Assembly: GCA_965365345.1 (NCBI GenBank)
Contig: CBDUBH010000059.1
Span: 1-22,057 of the forward strand
Reading direction: 5' to 3'
From: CBDUBH01 sp965365345
Lineage (GTDB): Bacteria > Bacteroidota > Ignavibacteria > Ignavibacteriales > SURF-24
Length of the DNA: 22,057 nt
In this document: positions 1-8,005 of the stretch, one piece after another
How positions within the stretch are numbered: the stretch's first letter is position 1
Layout: every line of letters begins with the position of its first letter
Notes under the pieces: generated by a model
What the model was told of the DNA's origin: nothing
Database searches by the model: none
Seen by the model: the letters and a program-made list of their open reading frames with translations, nothing else
Translations under genes and position numbers: made by a program

Positions 1-485
1 GCTGTAATTCTTCCTTCCAAAAAAGCGCGAGCGTAAATTCCCGGCGCTGCGTGTCCCTGAAAATAGATCATATCGCCAACGCCATCTTCATCTTTTCCTT
101 TGAAAAAATGATTGAAACCAATCTCATATAAAGTTGCCGCAGATGCGTAAGTTGAAATATGTCCGCCTATTCCGCTTGATTCTTTATTTGCGCGTACAAC
201 CATTGCCATTGCATTCCAGCGGATCAAACTTTTAATTCTTCTTTCAATTTCGCGGCTGCCCGGAAAAGGCGGCTGTTTACTTGCGGGAATTGAATTTATG
301 TATGGTGTATTTGCGGTAAACGGAATTTGAACGCCGTTTTTTCTTGCGTAAATTTGCAGTTCTTTTAATAATTCCTGAACTCTTTCGGGACCGCTGTGAT
401 AGAAAACATAATCTAAGGATTCAAGCCATTCTTTTGTTTCGATGGCTTTTAATTCTTCCAACTCATAATTTTTAGTGTCTTTCAT
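1..485 (-). CDS. aceE: Pyruvate dehydrogenase E1 component, homodimeric type (N-terminal part)
   Basis: This is the first 161 codons of a thiamine-diphosphate-dependent E1 subunit, which decarboxylates pyruvate and acetylates the lipoyl group of E2; the gene runs off the left edge. I translated it by hand from the ATG at 485-483. Family-typical stretches are visible: an SGPERV segment near residues 31-36, RWNAMAMV near 90-97, GGHISTYASAATLYEIGFNHFF spanning about 107-128, and YFQGHAAPGIYARAFLEGR near 141-159. The histidines at about 109 and 145 fit those lining the active site of E. coli AceE. A GAGGAAA ribosome binding site lies at 494-500, eight bases before the ATG, and fixes the start. 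The single-chain form is recognised from these motifs; the alternative two-subunit E1 lacks this N-terminal pattern. No E2 or E3 gene is in the window. Confidence 0.93.
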   Translation of the reverse strand, partial: MKDTKNYELEELKAIETKEWLESLDYVFYHSGPERVQELLKELQIYARKNGVQIPFTANTPYINSIPASKQPPFPGSREIERRIKSLIRWNAMAMVVRANKESSGIGGHISTYASAATLYEIGFNHFFKGKDEDGVGDMIYFQGHAAPGIYARAFLEGRIT

Positions 486-802
486 TATTTGAATTTCCTC
501 GTGATACTATAATTAAACAGAAATATTTTACTAATGTTAGATTAATTAAGATAATTTTAAACATAAAAATAGCCACATCTATTTCCGGTAACATTTTTTG
601 CAGTGGAAATAAAGTGGTAAATAATCTCACACATCTAAAAAGATATCCTATCCTAATTAAGAGATACATATCTTTTTATTGCATGGTATTTTAATTCTTA
701 ATGAATAAATTATAATGTATTTTAAGGCGAAATGCAAAAAATATTTGAAATTTGCTCTTTATTAAAGCTATTTAGGAAAGATTTTATAAAGGATTGAGGT
801 AA
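486..802. other. Intergenic region upstream of aceE
   Basis: This is a 317-base AT-rich gap that should contain the aceE promoter. Only the aceE ribosome binding site (494-500) and a 10-base perfect inverted repeat (637-646 with 668-677) stand out. I saw no convincing coding sequence. The open frame across 472-669 overlaps the real aceE start on the same strand and has no family features. Confidence 0.5.
637..677. repeat. Inverted repeat upstream of aceE
   Basis: AAAAAGATAT (637-646) pairs perfectly with ATATCTTTTT (668-677) across a 21-base spacer. On the minus strand the second arm would be followed by TAGATGTG rather than a U-run. It could be an operator or a weak terminator of the small gene at 803-1108. 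In such AT-rich DNA a chance match is also possible. Confidence 0.3.
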
Positions 803-1108
803 TTATTTTTCCTTTATTTGAAGTGAATCGGAATTTAACGGAGTAAAAATTTCTTCATCGTAAACTGAAAATCCCGCATGATGAATTTCAATAATCCCTT
901 TGATCAAAACAGAATCCGCCAAAACAGGCTCGTTAAATTTTGAATACGGCTTGTAATCAATTTTCACTTGAGTATAAATTAAAATTAAAACACTCAAAAA
1001 GAAAATTGCTTTTGCTCTTTCAACAGGATTGCGAAAATACTTTAACAAGTTTGAAATTCTCCAAAAATAAATATGCGGAAAGATACTATAATTAATTTTA
1101 ATTGTCAT
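803..1108 (-). CDS. Small hypothetical membrane protein
   Basis: I do not recognise this 101-residue protein. It has a basic, aromatic N-terminal half (roughly residues 1-32), one hydrophobic stretch near 33-46 (RAKAIFFLSVLILIY) that could be a single membrane anchor, and a more acidic C-terminal half ending in EIFTPLNSDSLQIKEK. It lies 290 bases downstream of mfd in the same orientation. No good ribosome binding site precedes the ATG at 1108; the upstream bases are AT-rich. The frame is the longest in the gap and its base use resembles the neighbouring genes, which favours a real gene. A spurious frame in a long intergenic region cannot be ruled out. Confidence 0.45.
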   Translation of the reverse strand: MTIKINYSIFPHIYFWRISNLLKYFRNPVERAKAIFFLSVLILIYTQVKIDYKPYSKFNEPVLADSVLIKGIIEIHHAGFSVYDEEIFTPLNSDSLQIKEK

Positions 1109-1398
1109 TAGAATTATCGAATCTTATTGCCGAATTATTAAAAGATTTTTACAAAATTAACAAAGAAAAAAAGAAAGGATAAGATTAGGAAGCAATTTGA
1201 ATTTTTTATTTAAAAGGAAAAATCAGTTTAACAAGTCGGAATGAAAATATTGAATTTTGTCATTGCGAGGAAATTTATGACCGAAGCAAACTCTTAGATC
1301 GCCATCCCGATTTAACCGGGATGGGTTAAGTTCGTTAATCTCAGGATGAGATTTCATTAGTATTTTTACAAATTATCAAAATGATTTTTAAAATATTT
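1109..1398. other. Intergenic region downstream of mfd
   Basis: This is a 290-base gap with no gene that I can support. Its left part is featureless AT-rich DNA. Its right part (about 1259-1351) is a decayed copy of the dispersed GTCATTGCGAG element with an internal hairpin. Confidence 0.5.
1259..1351. repeat. Dispersed GTCATTGCGAG palindromic element, copy 1 (decayed)
   Basis: It begins GTCATTGCGAGG and continues with CCGAAGCAA and TAGATCGCC, the recognisable words of the family seen again at 10626, 15308-15451, 15586 and 18571. It contains an 8-base-pair hairpin, CCATCCCG (1302-1309) with CGGGATGG (1317-1324). The right end is poorly preserved, so the boundary is approximate. It sits just downstream of the mfd stop and may help to end transcription. 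Confidence 0.6.
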
Positions 1399-4300
1399 CT
1401 AAGCTGATAATTTATTTTGCATTTCATAAGGTGGATTTACAATTCGCGTAACTTTTTTGCAGAAATCAATTAAAAATTCGTACGCTTTTTCGGGCTTGTC
1501 AAACTTATTCGGAATCACTAGTTTTAATACATCTTTTTGCTGGCTGAATTTTACTTCATTATAATAATTATCCATAATGAATTTCATCAGCTCAGTAAAT
1601 TTGCTTTTGTAATATTCTTCATTTTCGCCCCGCGGCAAAATCACCATAATATTTTTCGTTTGAATAATTATTCTTTCGAAAAGCGCGAAAGATGCGTAAT
1701 ATTTCAACAGCGCGGTTGCAACTAATCTTTGAACATTTACCGGCATTTTTCCGAATCTATCTTGCATTTCTTCGGTGATCTCTTCGATTTCGCTCATAGC
1801 TTTTATTGAGAATAGCGCAGTGTAAAAACTTAATCTATCCGCTTGATCAGGCATATAATCTTGCGGAATTCCGATCTCGAAAAATGTATCGATCGTAGGA
1901 TCTGTGCGTAATTGTGTTTTCGGCAATTCTTTAAATATTTCTTGAAATTCCTGCTGCTTCAATTCTTCGACAGCTTCATCCAAAAGTTTTACGTACATAT
2001 CAAAACCGACTGTATCAATAAATCCGGTTTGCTCAGTTCCGAGTAAATTTCCAGCACCGCGGATTTCGAGATCGCGCATTGCAAGATTAAATCCCGCGCC
2101 AACGTCGGAAAATTCTTCAATCGCCTGCAATCTTCTAACTGCTTTTTTATTAATTGATTTTAACGATGGAACAAGAAAATATGCATAAGCCTGTCTGTCG
2201 CTTCGGCCAACTCTTCCGCGCAATTGATGAAGTTCAGCCAAACCAAATCTATCAGCGCGATTTATAATTATCGTGTTCACATTCGGGATATCAATTCCCG
2301 ATTCAATAATTTTTGTTGCTAAAAGTACATCATATTTTTTATGAAGAAAATCGTAAATCACATTTTCAAGTTGAGCCGGTTTCATTTGTCCGTGCGCAAT
2401 TCCGATCTTAATTTCAGGAATATATTTTTTGAGATATTCCGAAATTTTATTAATTGATTGAACACGATCATGAACAAAATAAACTTGTCCGCCGCGTTTT
2501 AATTCCTGCAAAATATATTCGCGGATTCGCATAATATCGAAAGTCTGAACATTTGTGTAGATCGGCTGTCTGTTTGGCGGTGGCGTTGAAATTATGGAAA
2601 GATCGCGCGCGCCCAAAAGTGAAAAATTCAAAGTTCGAGGAATCGGAGTTGCGGTTAAAGTAAGCGAATCAACATTCGCTTTTAACTGCTTCAATTTTTC
2701 TTTTGCCATTACGCCGAACCGGTGTTCTTCATCAATTATCATCAAACCTAAATCTTTAAATTTTACATCCGCAGAAAGTAACCTATGGGTTCCGATAACG
2801 ATATCAACTTTTCCTTTTTCCAAATTTTCCAGAATTTCTTTTTGCTTTGCTTTCGTTTGAAATCTTGAAAGTCCTTCAACTTTTACGGGAAATTGTGCTA
2901 AGCGATCTCGAAAAGTATTTAAATGCTGTTCGGCTAAAATTGTTGTAGGCACCATAACCGCGGCTTGTTTCCCGTCGCTTGCCGCTTTAAAAGCAGCACG
3001 AACGGCAATTTCGGTTTTGCCAAATCCAACATCGCCGCAAACCAAGCGATCCATCGGATTTTCAGCTTCCATATCAACTTTAACTTCTTCTGAAACTTTT
3101 GCCTGATCAGGCGTATCTTCGTAAAAAAATGATGCTTCAAGTTCCTTTTGCCAAATCGTATCGCTGCCGAAAGCAAATCCTTTTGAATTTTTTCTTTTCG
3201 CGTAAAGCAAGATTAATTCGCGCGCGGCTTCTTTAATTCTTTTTTTAACGCGTTTTTTAGTTGAATCCCACTCGCCGCTTCCTAAAGTTGAAAGTCTGGG
3301 AGTTTCACCTTCTTTTCCTGAAAACTTTTTAACGAGATGAAAATAATTCAAATTTACGTAAACAATTCCGCCTTCAGCAAAAAGAATTTTGATACTTTCC
3401 TGCTCAACATCGCCGATTTTGATATTTTGCAAACCCGAATATTGCCCGATTCCATAAGTTTCGTGAACTACAAAATCGCCGCGCTTAATTGCTGCAAATT
3501 CTTTTGCGCGCGATCTTGATTTTTTCTGCTTTGCAGAAATTTTTGTGCGGTAAGGTTTATTAAAAATCTGATAATCGCTTAGCACCAAAAGATTTTCATT
3601 TTTTAAAATAAATCCTTTGTGAATTGCCAGAGTTTGAATTCTTACTTTTCCGGTTTCAATTAATTCTGCAAGTTCTTCTTTAAAATCCGAAAGGAGATCG
3701 CGCAATCTTTTTGATTGAAAATCATTTTCGGAAGTTAAAATTATTTTAAAATCCTTTTCGCAAAATTCTTTTAAAGTTGAAAAAAGTAGTTCAAAATTTG
3801 AATTTATTGTGGGCGCTTCGGAAATTCCGAGTTGCATTTTTTCTTCGCCAAGCGCATCTTCAATCAGCCATTTTGCATTTTTGCTAAATATATTTTCAAG
3901 CGAAAATTTTTCATTCAGATGAATTTGATTTTCACCAGCTTCAATTTCATTTTCATTTTGATTTTCGCCTAAAAGTTCGCGCGCCAATTCTTCATCATCA
4001 ATTTGAATTTTCGGCAAACTTCTTTTTTCTTTTTTATCAACTATGCTGTACAAATCGTATTGCGAAGTTACAAAAAGCGGATTTTTCAAATAGTCAAAAA
4101 TATCGGATGAAAAATTTGATTTTGTTTCTTCAATGTTTGCGGCAATTGTAACGGTTTCGGCAGTTCCGGTTGATCTCTGACTTTCAGCATCAAAATATCT
4201 TATTGATTCTAAAAAATCGCCGTCAAATTCAACTCTGCATGGAGTCGGTTCACTGTATGACCAAAAATCTATAATCGATCCGCGCACTGAAAAATCGCCG

Positions 4301-4770
4301 GGATTTTCAACAAATTTATCTTTTTGATAATTGAGTAAATTTAAATATTCTATTAATTCATCGTAAGTTATTGTTCCGCCGATCTGCAATCTTGTTGTGG
4401 TTTTTTCGAGTTGATCTTTTGCCGGAAGTTCAACTTTTAAAATTTCGGGAACCGTTAAAATTATGAATTTTTCCTTTGCGGAAATTTGCGTGAGTTTTTC
4501 TTGAAGAATTTCAATTTTGAGATCATCAATCACTGAAAGAAAATTTCCCAATCCCAAAATATCGAGTTCAACTTTTGTTTCGTTTACAGATTGAACATCA
4601 GGCAGCAAAAAAATGATCTGTTCAAAATCATTTATAATTGATTTTATGAACAGCGTTTTTGCAGAACCGCTTAATGTTGAAGAATATGTAATTTTTTCTT
4701 TTAGTAAATTTTGTTTTAATAATTTTGCCGAAGCAGATTTTTCAAAAATTTCTATTGTGTTAAAACTCAT
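1399..4770 (-). CDS. mfd: Transcription-repair coupling factor Mfd
   Basis: This 1123-residue protein binds RNA polymerase stalled at DNA damage, pushes it forward with its double-stranded DNA translocase and recruits UvrA for nucleotide excision repair. It is near the usual length (about 1150). The N-terminal UvrB-like module covers roughly 1-330. The CarD-like RNA-polymerase-interacting domain lies at about 428-488 (GDFVVHETYGIGQYSG). The translocase core shows Walker A GFGKT (about 582-586), motif II DEEH (680-683), motif III TATPIPRT (706-713), motif V TKIIESGIDIPNV and motif VI QLRGRVGRS (849-857). The TRG-type segment RGAGNLLGTEQ is near 904-914 and the C-terminal domain follows to 1123. 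DEEH is the normal Mfd form. No strong ribosome binding site precedes the ATG at 4770, which is common in this group. A terminator-like hairpin stands 61 bases upstream. Confidence 0.98.
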   Translation of the reverse strand: MSFNTIEIFEKSASAKLLKQNLLKEKITYSSTLSGSAKTLFIKSIINDFEQIIFLLPDVQSVNETKVELDILGLGNFLSVIDDLKIEILQEKLTQISAKEKFIILTVPEILKVELPAKDQLEKTTTRLQIGGTITYDELIEYLNLLNYQKDKFVENPGDFSVRGSIIDFWSYSEPTPCRVEFDGDFLESIRYFDAESQRSTGTAETVTIAANIEETKSNFSSDIFDYLKNPLFVTSQYDLYSIVDKKEKRSLPKIQIDDEELARELLGENQNENEIEAGENQIHLNEKFSLENIFSKNAKWLIEDALGEEKMQLGISEAPTINSNFELLFSTLKEFCEKDFKIILTSENDFQSKRLRDLLSDFKEELAELIETGKVRIQTLAIHKGFILKNENLLVLSDYQIFNKPYRTKISAKQKKSRSRAKEFAAIKRGDFVVHETYGIGQYSGLQNIKIGDVEQESIKILFAEGGIVYVNLNYFHLVKKFSGKEGETPRLSTLGSGEWDSTKKRVKKRIKEAARELILLYAKRKNSKGFAFGSDTIWQKELEASFFYEDTPDQAKVSEEVKVDMEAENPMDRLVCGDVGFGKTEIAVRAAFKAASDGKQAAVMVPTTILAEQHLNTFRDRLAQFPVKVEGLSRFQTKAKQKEILENLEKGKVDIVIGTHRLLSADVKFKDLGLMIIDEEHRFGVMAKEKLKQLKANVDSLTLTATPIPRTLNFSLLGARDLSIISTPPPNRQPIYTNVQTFDIMRIREYILQELKRGGQVYFVHDRVQSINKISEYLKKYIPEIKIGIAHGQMKPAQLENVIYDFLHKKYDVLLATKIIESGIDIPNVNTIIINRADRFGLAELHQLRGRVGRSDRQAYAYFLVPSLKSINKKAVRRLQAIEEFSDVGAGFNLAMRDLEIRGAGNLLGTEQTGFIDTVGFDMYVKLLDEAVEELKQQEFQEIFKELPKTQLRTDPTIDTFFEIGIPQDYMPDQADRLSFYTALFSIKAMSEIEEITEEMQDRFGKMPVNVQRLVATALLKYYASFALFERIIIQTKNIMVILPRGENEEYYKSKFTELMKFIMDNYYNEVKFSQQKDVLKLVIPNKFDKPEKAYEFLIDFCKKVTRIVNPPYEMQNKLSA

Positions 4771-4830
4771 TGCCGCGATTTTTAGTTAATAAATTTTTGC
4801 TTGATTTCAATTTTTAAAATAAACACACGG

Positions 4831-4860
4831 AAAAAAGCCTGAGTTCAACTCTTTGGCTTT
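4831..4860 (-). terminator. Terminator-like hairpin upstream of mfd
   Basis: On the minus strand AAAGCC (4860-4855) pairs with GGCTTT (4839-4834), with an inner GAGTT/AACTC stem, and the outer arm runs into six Ts (4836-4831). It lies between the rnk terminator and the mfd start. It could end read-through from rnk, end a small transcript, or act as a leader hairpin for mfd. Confidence 0.5.
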
Positions 4861-4939
4861 CTTCAAATTTAAAAATATGTAATTTATTTTTAATATTTTG
4901 AGAAAAAATTGAAGTATGAAAAGATATTTCACTTAAAGT

Positions 4940-4962
4940 TAGAAAGATTCAAAGATTAGAAA
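4940..4962. repeat. A/G-rich 23-base direct repeat, copy 1
   Basis: This stretch, starting TAGAAAGATTC and ending AAAGATTAGAAA, recurs without a mismatch at 10686-10708. A looser relative (TTCAAAGATGAAAAGATTAAAAG) lies near 15270. An identical 23-mer in two separate intergenic gaps is unlikely by chance, even in AT-rich DNA. Confidence 0.65.
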
Positions 4963-5105
4963 TAAGGAGAAATTTAATTTCACACATTTATAAATGAAGA
5001 ATTTAAATTTTAGTAAAAACATCTTCAATAAATGATTAAAACTAATTTTTAAAAAGGAAATAAATTAAAAGTTGAGAAATATTTTAGTTTGTACATTTCG
5101 AAAAT

Positions 5106-5134
5106 AATTGCCTCTCTAAAAAAGAGAGGCAATT
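5106..5134 (-). terminator. Intrinsic terminator of the rnk-like gene
   Basis: This is a perfect 12-base-pair stem, AATTGCCTCTCT (5106-5117) with AGAGAGGCAATT (5123-5134), around a 5-base loop. On the minus strand it is followed by TATTTTC, a short U-rich tail. It sits 36 bases beyond the stop codon of the gene at 5171. Confidence 0.85.
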
Positions 5135-5170
5135 TCTGCTGAATGATAATTTTTCAATTTTGATTAAAAA

Positions 5171-5584
5171 TTAAATATAATAATTTCCTTCGCGTTCAGG
5201 CTGATAAATTATTTCTTCAATTTTTATTTGTCTTTTACCTTTCGGAAAATCCCATTCAATTGTTTCACCGGTTTTATAACCGATAATTGCTACACCGATT
5301 GGAGCTAAAATCGAAAGTTTATCTTGTTCCAGGTCCGCATCAAAAGGAAAAACCAAAGTAAAAATTTTTTCTTCATTTGTATCAAGAAATTTAATTCTTA
5401 CTTTTGAATTCATTGTAACAACATCAGCAGGAATATCTTTCGGCTCAACAATTTCCGCATTTGCTAATTCAATTTCTAACTGCTTTAAATGTTTAATATC
5501 CATTTTATCAAATCTATGCGTATTTGAGATCAACCATTTAAAACGTTTCATATCGAAATCAGTGATAAAAATTTTCTTCGTCAT
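5171..5584 (-). CDS. rnk: Rnk-like nucleoside diphosphate kinase regulator (GreA/GreB C-terminal fold)
   Basis: This 137-residue protein matches the layout and length of E. coli Rnk (136), which binds RNA polymerase through a GreA/GreB-like domain and was first described as a regulator of nucleoside diphosphate kinase levels. The short helical N-terminal part covers about 1-50. The FKBP-like domain follows, with VVTMNSKV at 55-62, TLVFP near 76-80, ILAPIGVAIIGYKTGETIEW at 92-111 and IIYQPEREGNYYI at the end. It lacks the long GreA coiled coil, so transcript-cleavage activity is not expected. An AAGGAA site at 5593-5598 supports the ATG at 5584. The gene is monocistronic, with a strong terminator just downstream. 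Confidence 0.85.
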   Translation of the reverse strand: MTKKIFITDFDMKRFKWLISNTHRFDKMDIKHLKQLEIELANAEIVEPKDIPADVVTMNSKVRIKFLDTNEEKIFTLVFPFDADLEQDKLSILAPIGVAIIGYKTGETIEWDFPKGKRQIKIEEIIYQPEREGNYYI

Positions 5585-5660
5585 TTCAAATTTTCCTTAT
5601 ACAATTGATACTTATTGCGAATTATAATTAATATGATTATTAAAAATATTTAAAACAAAA

Positions 5661-5682
5661 AAGCCGCTTTTTTAAGCGGCTT
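5661..5682 (-). terminator. Intrinsic terminator of the beta-barrel gene
   Basis: AAGCCGCTT (5661-5669) pairs perfectly with AAGCGGCTT (5674-5682) around a TTTT loop. On the minus strand the stem is followed by TTTTGTTTTA. It lies 22 bases beyond the stop of the gene at 5705 and upstream of the rnk-like gene, so it separates the two transcripts. Confidence 0.88.
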
Positions 5683-5704
5683 GTTGAACTTCAAATTTTG
5701 TTTA

Positions 5705-6379
5705 TTAGAAATAAACTGCCAAAGTTATAAAGCCTTGAGAATCAAGTCCTATTTTGGAAATACTTCCGCCTTTTGTAGTTTGTGTTACATTTCCTTGTGA
5801 AACTTCTTCATCTGCTTGAGATGTGCTGCTGAAACCTAATCTATATTCTGCACCTAAACTCAATTCTTTATATAAGAAAAATTCAACTCCCAATGAACCA
5901 AAAACTCCGATTGTTGAACCTGCATTGTAAGAATCACCGCCAATGTTAACACCATTTATTGCATTGCTTCTTGTAACTTTTCCGCCTGCAACTTGCTGAG
6001 TTTCATCTGTTGAAATATTTGTGAATGAAATTCCGCCGCCTAAATAAGGGCTAACTCTTCCGGTTCTTAAGTGATATTCCAATGCTGCAGTTAATCCGAA
6101 TCCGGTTGCTGAAACTTCATCATCAGGAAGATTATCATTTGGCGCTGACTGGGTTACATTTAAAAATTGCAATCCGCCTCTTAAAGCCAAATTTGGATTC
6201 AAATAATATTTTCCACCAATTCCGCCTTCAAAATTTCCGGCACCAATATTTGCAAGTCCGCTGAATTCGAACAACAAAGCGGTACTTCCTGTAGAAAGCA
6301 TTGGACGAACTTCATTTTGTGCAAAAGCAAAAGATGAAATTGCAATAAAGGTAAATAAAACACCGAAGAACTTTTTCAT
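5705..6379 (-). CDS. Outer-membrane beta-barrel (porin-family) protein
   Basis: This 224-residue secreted protein looks like a small eight-strand-type outer-membrane barrel. The signal peptide is residues 1-20 (MKKFFGVLFTFIAISSFAFA, cleavage before QNEV). The rest alternates polar and hydrophobic residues with glycine-rich turns, such as GAGNFEGGIGGKYYLNPNLALRGGLQF and LSLGAEYRLGF, and ends in a terminal phenylalanine (VYF), the usual signal for barrel insertion. The ATG at 6379 is chosen because AAGGAG stands six bases before it; extending to the TTG at 6385 would place that codon on top of the binding-site spacing. It has its own terminator. The ligand or role is unknown; OmpX/OmpW-like adhesion or small-molecule functions are only possibilities. 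Confidence 0.85.
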   Translation of the reverse strand: MKKFFGVLFTFIAISSFAFAQNEVRPMLSTGSTALLFEFSGLANIGAGNFEGGIGGKYYLNPNLALRGGLQFLNVTQSAPNDNLPDDEVSATGFGLTAALEYHLRTGRVSPYLGGGISFTNISTDETQQVAGGKVTRSNAINGVNIGGDSYNAGSTIGVFGSLGVEFFLYKELSLGAEYRLGFSSTSQADEEVSQGNVTQTTKGGSISKIGLDSQGFITLAVYF

Positions 6380-6525
6380 GAACAACTCCTTTTTATTGTA
6401 TTTTTAGGTCAGTAATTTTTGCACTAATTAAAATAATACATAATATCGGAATTTACAATAATGCCATAAAAATATTATATGAACACATTAAAAAAGTTTT
6501 GAAAAGCTTTAAAAAACAATTTCTA

Positions 6526-7398
6526 TCAAATTCTTATCGAGTTTGCGGTTTGAATGAACAGATCTTTATAATTAAGAATAAATTTGCTTAGATCAGTTTC
6601 TGATGAAAAGCCGAGTATTTTAATTACGCTTTTATCCAGATCCATGTTATTATCCCAATAAAAAGTTCCGGCTTGCAGTGCCTGAGTCATAAAATCGGCA
6701 AGATGAACAATAGCAGTCAATTCTTTATTTAAAGTTGATTCACCTGGATGATGATGATGATTTAGAACATCGCAAAGCACTTGCGGCAAATTCCATTTTT
6801 CGCCTAAAAATTTGCCGATCTCTTCGTGTGTAATTCCCAGAATTTCATTTTCCACATCAAGAAAATGTTTATCTTCCAAAGCGACTTTGCTTACAATTTC
6901 GCTGAAATCTTTATGCATGAATTTATGCAAAATTTGAATTCCTATTTCGTGAAGAACTCCGGCAACAAAAGCATCGCTGCCTAATTCAGCGTGACCGAGT
7001 TCCCGCGAAATTCCGCGTGCAGCTGTTCCTACAAGCATCGAATGAATCCAAAAATCAACAGGATCAAAATTCTTATCTGGAGTTACTTTTATTGCATCAG
7101 CTAATGAAACCGCAGTAACAACATTCCCGATTTCCTTAAATCCCAGAACTACAACTGCAAATTCAAGCGAAGTAACTTTACGCTGAACCCCATACAAAGG
7201 CGAATTTGCTATCGAAAGTATTTTTGCAGTTAAACCCTGATCTTTTGCAATTACGTTTGCCAATGAGTTTGTATTTAATGAAGGATCTTTTAAAAGTTTT
7301 GTTACTTCAAACATTACTTTTGGAATTAAAGGAAGGTTTTTTATCCCCGTTAACTGAGTTTCAGTTTTTTTTCTTTTATCAATAAGAATTTGTTCCAT
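6526..7398 (-). CDS. HDOD-domain signalling protein
   Basis: This 290-residue protein is almost entirely one HDOD domain, a relative of the HD phosphohydrolases used in bacterial signalling, often alongside two-component or cyclic-di-GMP systems. Recognisable blocks are LPLIPKV (22-28), LTAKILSIANSPLYG (56-70), DFWIHS (115-120), FVAGVLHEIG (144-153), THEEIGKFLGEKWNLP (190-205), a run of four histidines (214-217) and VHLADF (231-236). The HD pair is HE here (H150-E151), as HDOD proteins commonly deviate, so hydrolase activity is doubtful and a protein-protein role is more likely. It lies 127 bases downstream of a stand-alone receiver in the same direction. A TATATTTG sequence on the minus strand (7426-7419) may be its -7 promoter element. 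Confidence 0.92.
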   Translation of the reverse strand: MEQILIDKRKKTETQLTGIKNLPLIPKVMFEVTKLLKDPSLNTNSLANVIAKDQGLTAKILSIANSPLYGVQRKVTSLEFAVVVLGFKEIGNVVTAVSLADAIKVTPDKNFDPVDFWIHSMLVGTAARGISRELGHAELGSDAFVAGVLHEIGIQILHKFMHKDFSEIVSKVALEDKHFLDVENEILGITHEEIGKFLGEKWNLPQVLCDVLNHHHHPGESTLNKELTAIVHLADFMTQALQAGTFYWDNNMDLDKSVIKILGFSSETDLSKFILNYKDLFIQTANSIRI

Positions 7399-7433
7399 TT
7401 TTAGGACTTAATATTTTTCAAATATAGTTAATG

Positions 7434-7501
7434 ATCAAACAGTTTTATTTTTTAATTGTCGAAAAAAAGGGCGGTTTGTTTAATCAAACACTTTTATTTT
7501 T
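7434..7501. repeat. Direct repeat between HDOD and receiver genes
   Basis: ATCAAACAGTTTTATTTTT (7434-7452) recurs as ATCAAACACTTTTATTTTT (7483-7501), 18 of 19 bases identical, with starts 49 bases apart. It lies in the 127-base gap upstream of the HDOD gene. It could be a paired regulator-binding site or a local duplication. Confidence 0.45.
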
Positions 7502-7525
7502 GGATCATTTTTTAAACTAAAAAAA

Positions 7526-7903
7526 TCATTCGATCTTTAAGATTTTTTTTATTCGCGGAATTAATTCCTGCGGAAGAAAAGGCTTCACTAAAAAATCGCT
7601 TATTCCCAAAGATAAAATCGTTTTAACATCATCAATTATGCTTGATGCGGTTGTAACAATTACGGGAATTGAATTTGTAACAGGATTTAATTTTAATTCC
7701 CGTAAAACCGTAATACCATCTTTAAAAGGCATTGAATTATCAAGAATCAAAAGATCGGCTTTAAATTCTTCGGCGGCTTTGGCAACTCCTCTGCCATCGG
7801 GAAAATGCTTTACTGTAAATCCTTCATTTTCCAGTTTGAATTTTACAAGGTTTGCCGCATCCCTGTCATCTTCAGCATAAATTATTGTGATTTTTTTGAG
7901 CAT
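7526..7903 (-). CDS. Stand-alone response regulator receiver (CheY-like)
   Basis: This 125-residue protein is a single receiver domain with no output domain. The acidic pocket is YAEDD (residues 9-13), the phosphoacceptor aspartate is D55 in LLILDNSMP, the conserved threonine/serine lies in VTTAS (83-87), and the invariant lysine is K107 in FLVKPF. All residues needed for phosphotransfer and Mg2+ binding appear present. No histidine kinase is in the window. Its neighbour is the HDOD protein, downstream on the same strand, which suggests (inference) that the two work in one pathway. It starts 102 bases from the divergent YbaK-like gene, so the two promoters share the gap. Confidence 0.93.
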   Translation of the reverse strand: MLKKITIIYAEDDRDAANLVKFKLENEGFTVKHFPDGRGVAKAAEEFKADLLILDNSMPFKDGITVLRELKLNPVTNSIPVIVTTASSIIDDVKTILSLGISDFLVKPFLPQELIPRIKKILKIE

Positions 7904-7993
7904 AAGGCAAAAATTTTGGTTTTATAAATTTAATTATTCTTCATATATATAACGCATGAGAAATCCGCTTGTTACAAAAAAATACAAAAAAAA

Positions 7994-8000
7994 AGGAGGA
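7994..8000 (+). promoter_or_regulatory. Strong ribosome binding site of the YbaK-like gene
   Basis: AGGAGGA stands five bases before the ATG at 8006. It is the strongest Shine-Dalgarno match in the window and fixes the start of the only plus-strand gene. Confidence 0.85.
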
Positions 8001-8005
8001 TTTTT

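Larger units (their letters stand above)
4771..5170. other. Intergenic region between mfd and the rnk-like gene
   Basis: This is a 400-base, very AT-rich gap. It holds two minus-strand terminator-like hairpins (4831-4860 and 5106-5134) and one copy of a 23-base A/G-rich direct repeat (4940-4962). The mfd promoter should lie here; TAAATTTG on the minus strand at 4864-4871 matches the Bacteroidota -7 pattern TAnnTTTG but has no clear partner element. Only spurious short frames are present. Confidence 0.5.

Noticed and set aside
472..669. 65-codon open frame over the aceE start
   Set aside because: It overlaps the N-terminus of the well-supported aceE on the same strand in another frame, and its residues (many L, F, I, R) are those of translated AT-rich intergenic DNA.
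3437..3450. Mfd motif II reading DEEH, considered as a divergent helicase motif
   Set aside because: DEEH followed by RFG is the normal form in Mfd proteins, including that of E. coli, so nothing is unusual. The positions are approximate and lie within the mfd gene.
6380..6385. TTG start two codons upstream of the barrel protein ATG
   Set aside because: The AAGGAG site would directly abut that TTG; the ATG at 6379 has the correct six-base spacing and yields a normal signal peptide.
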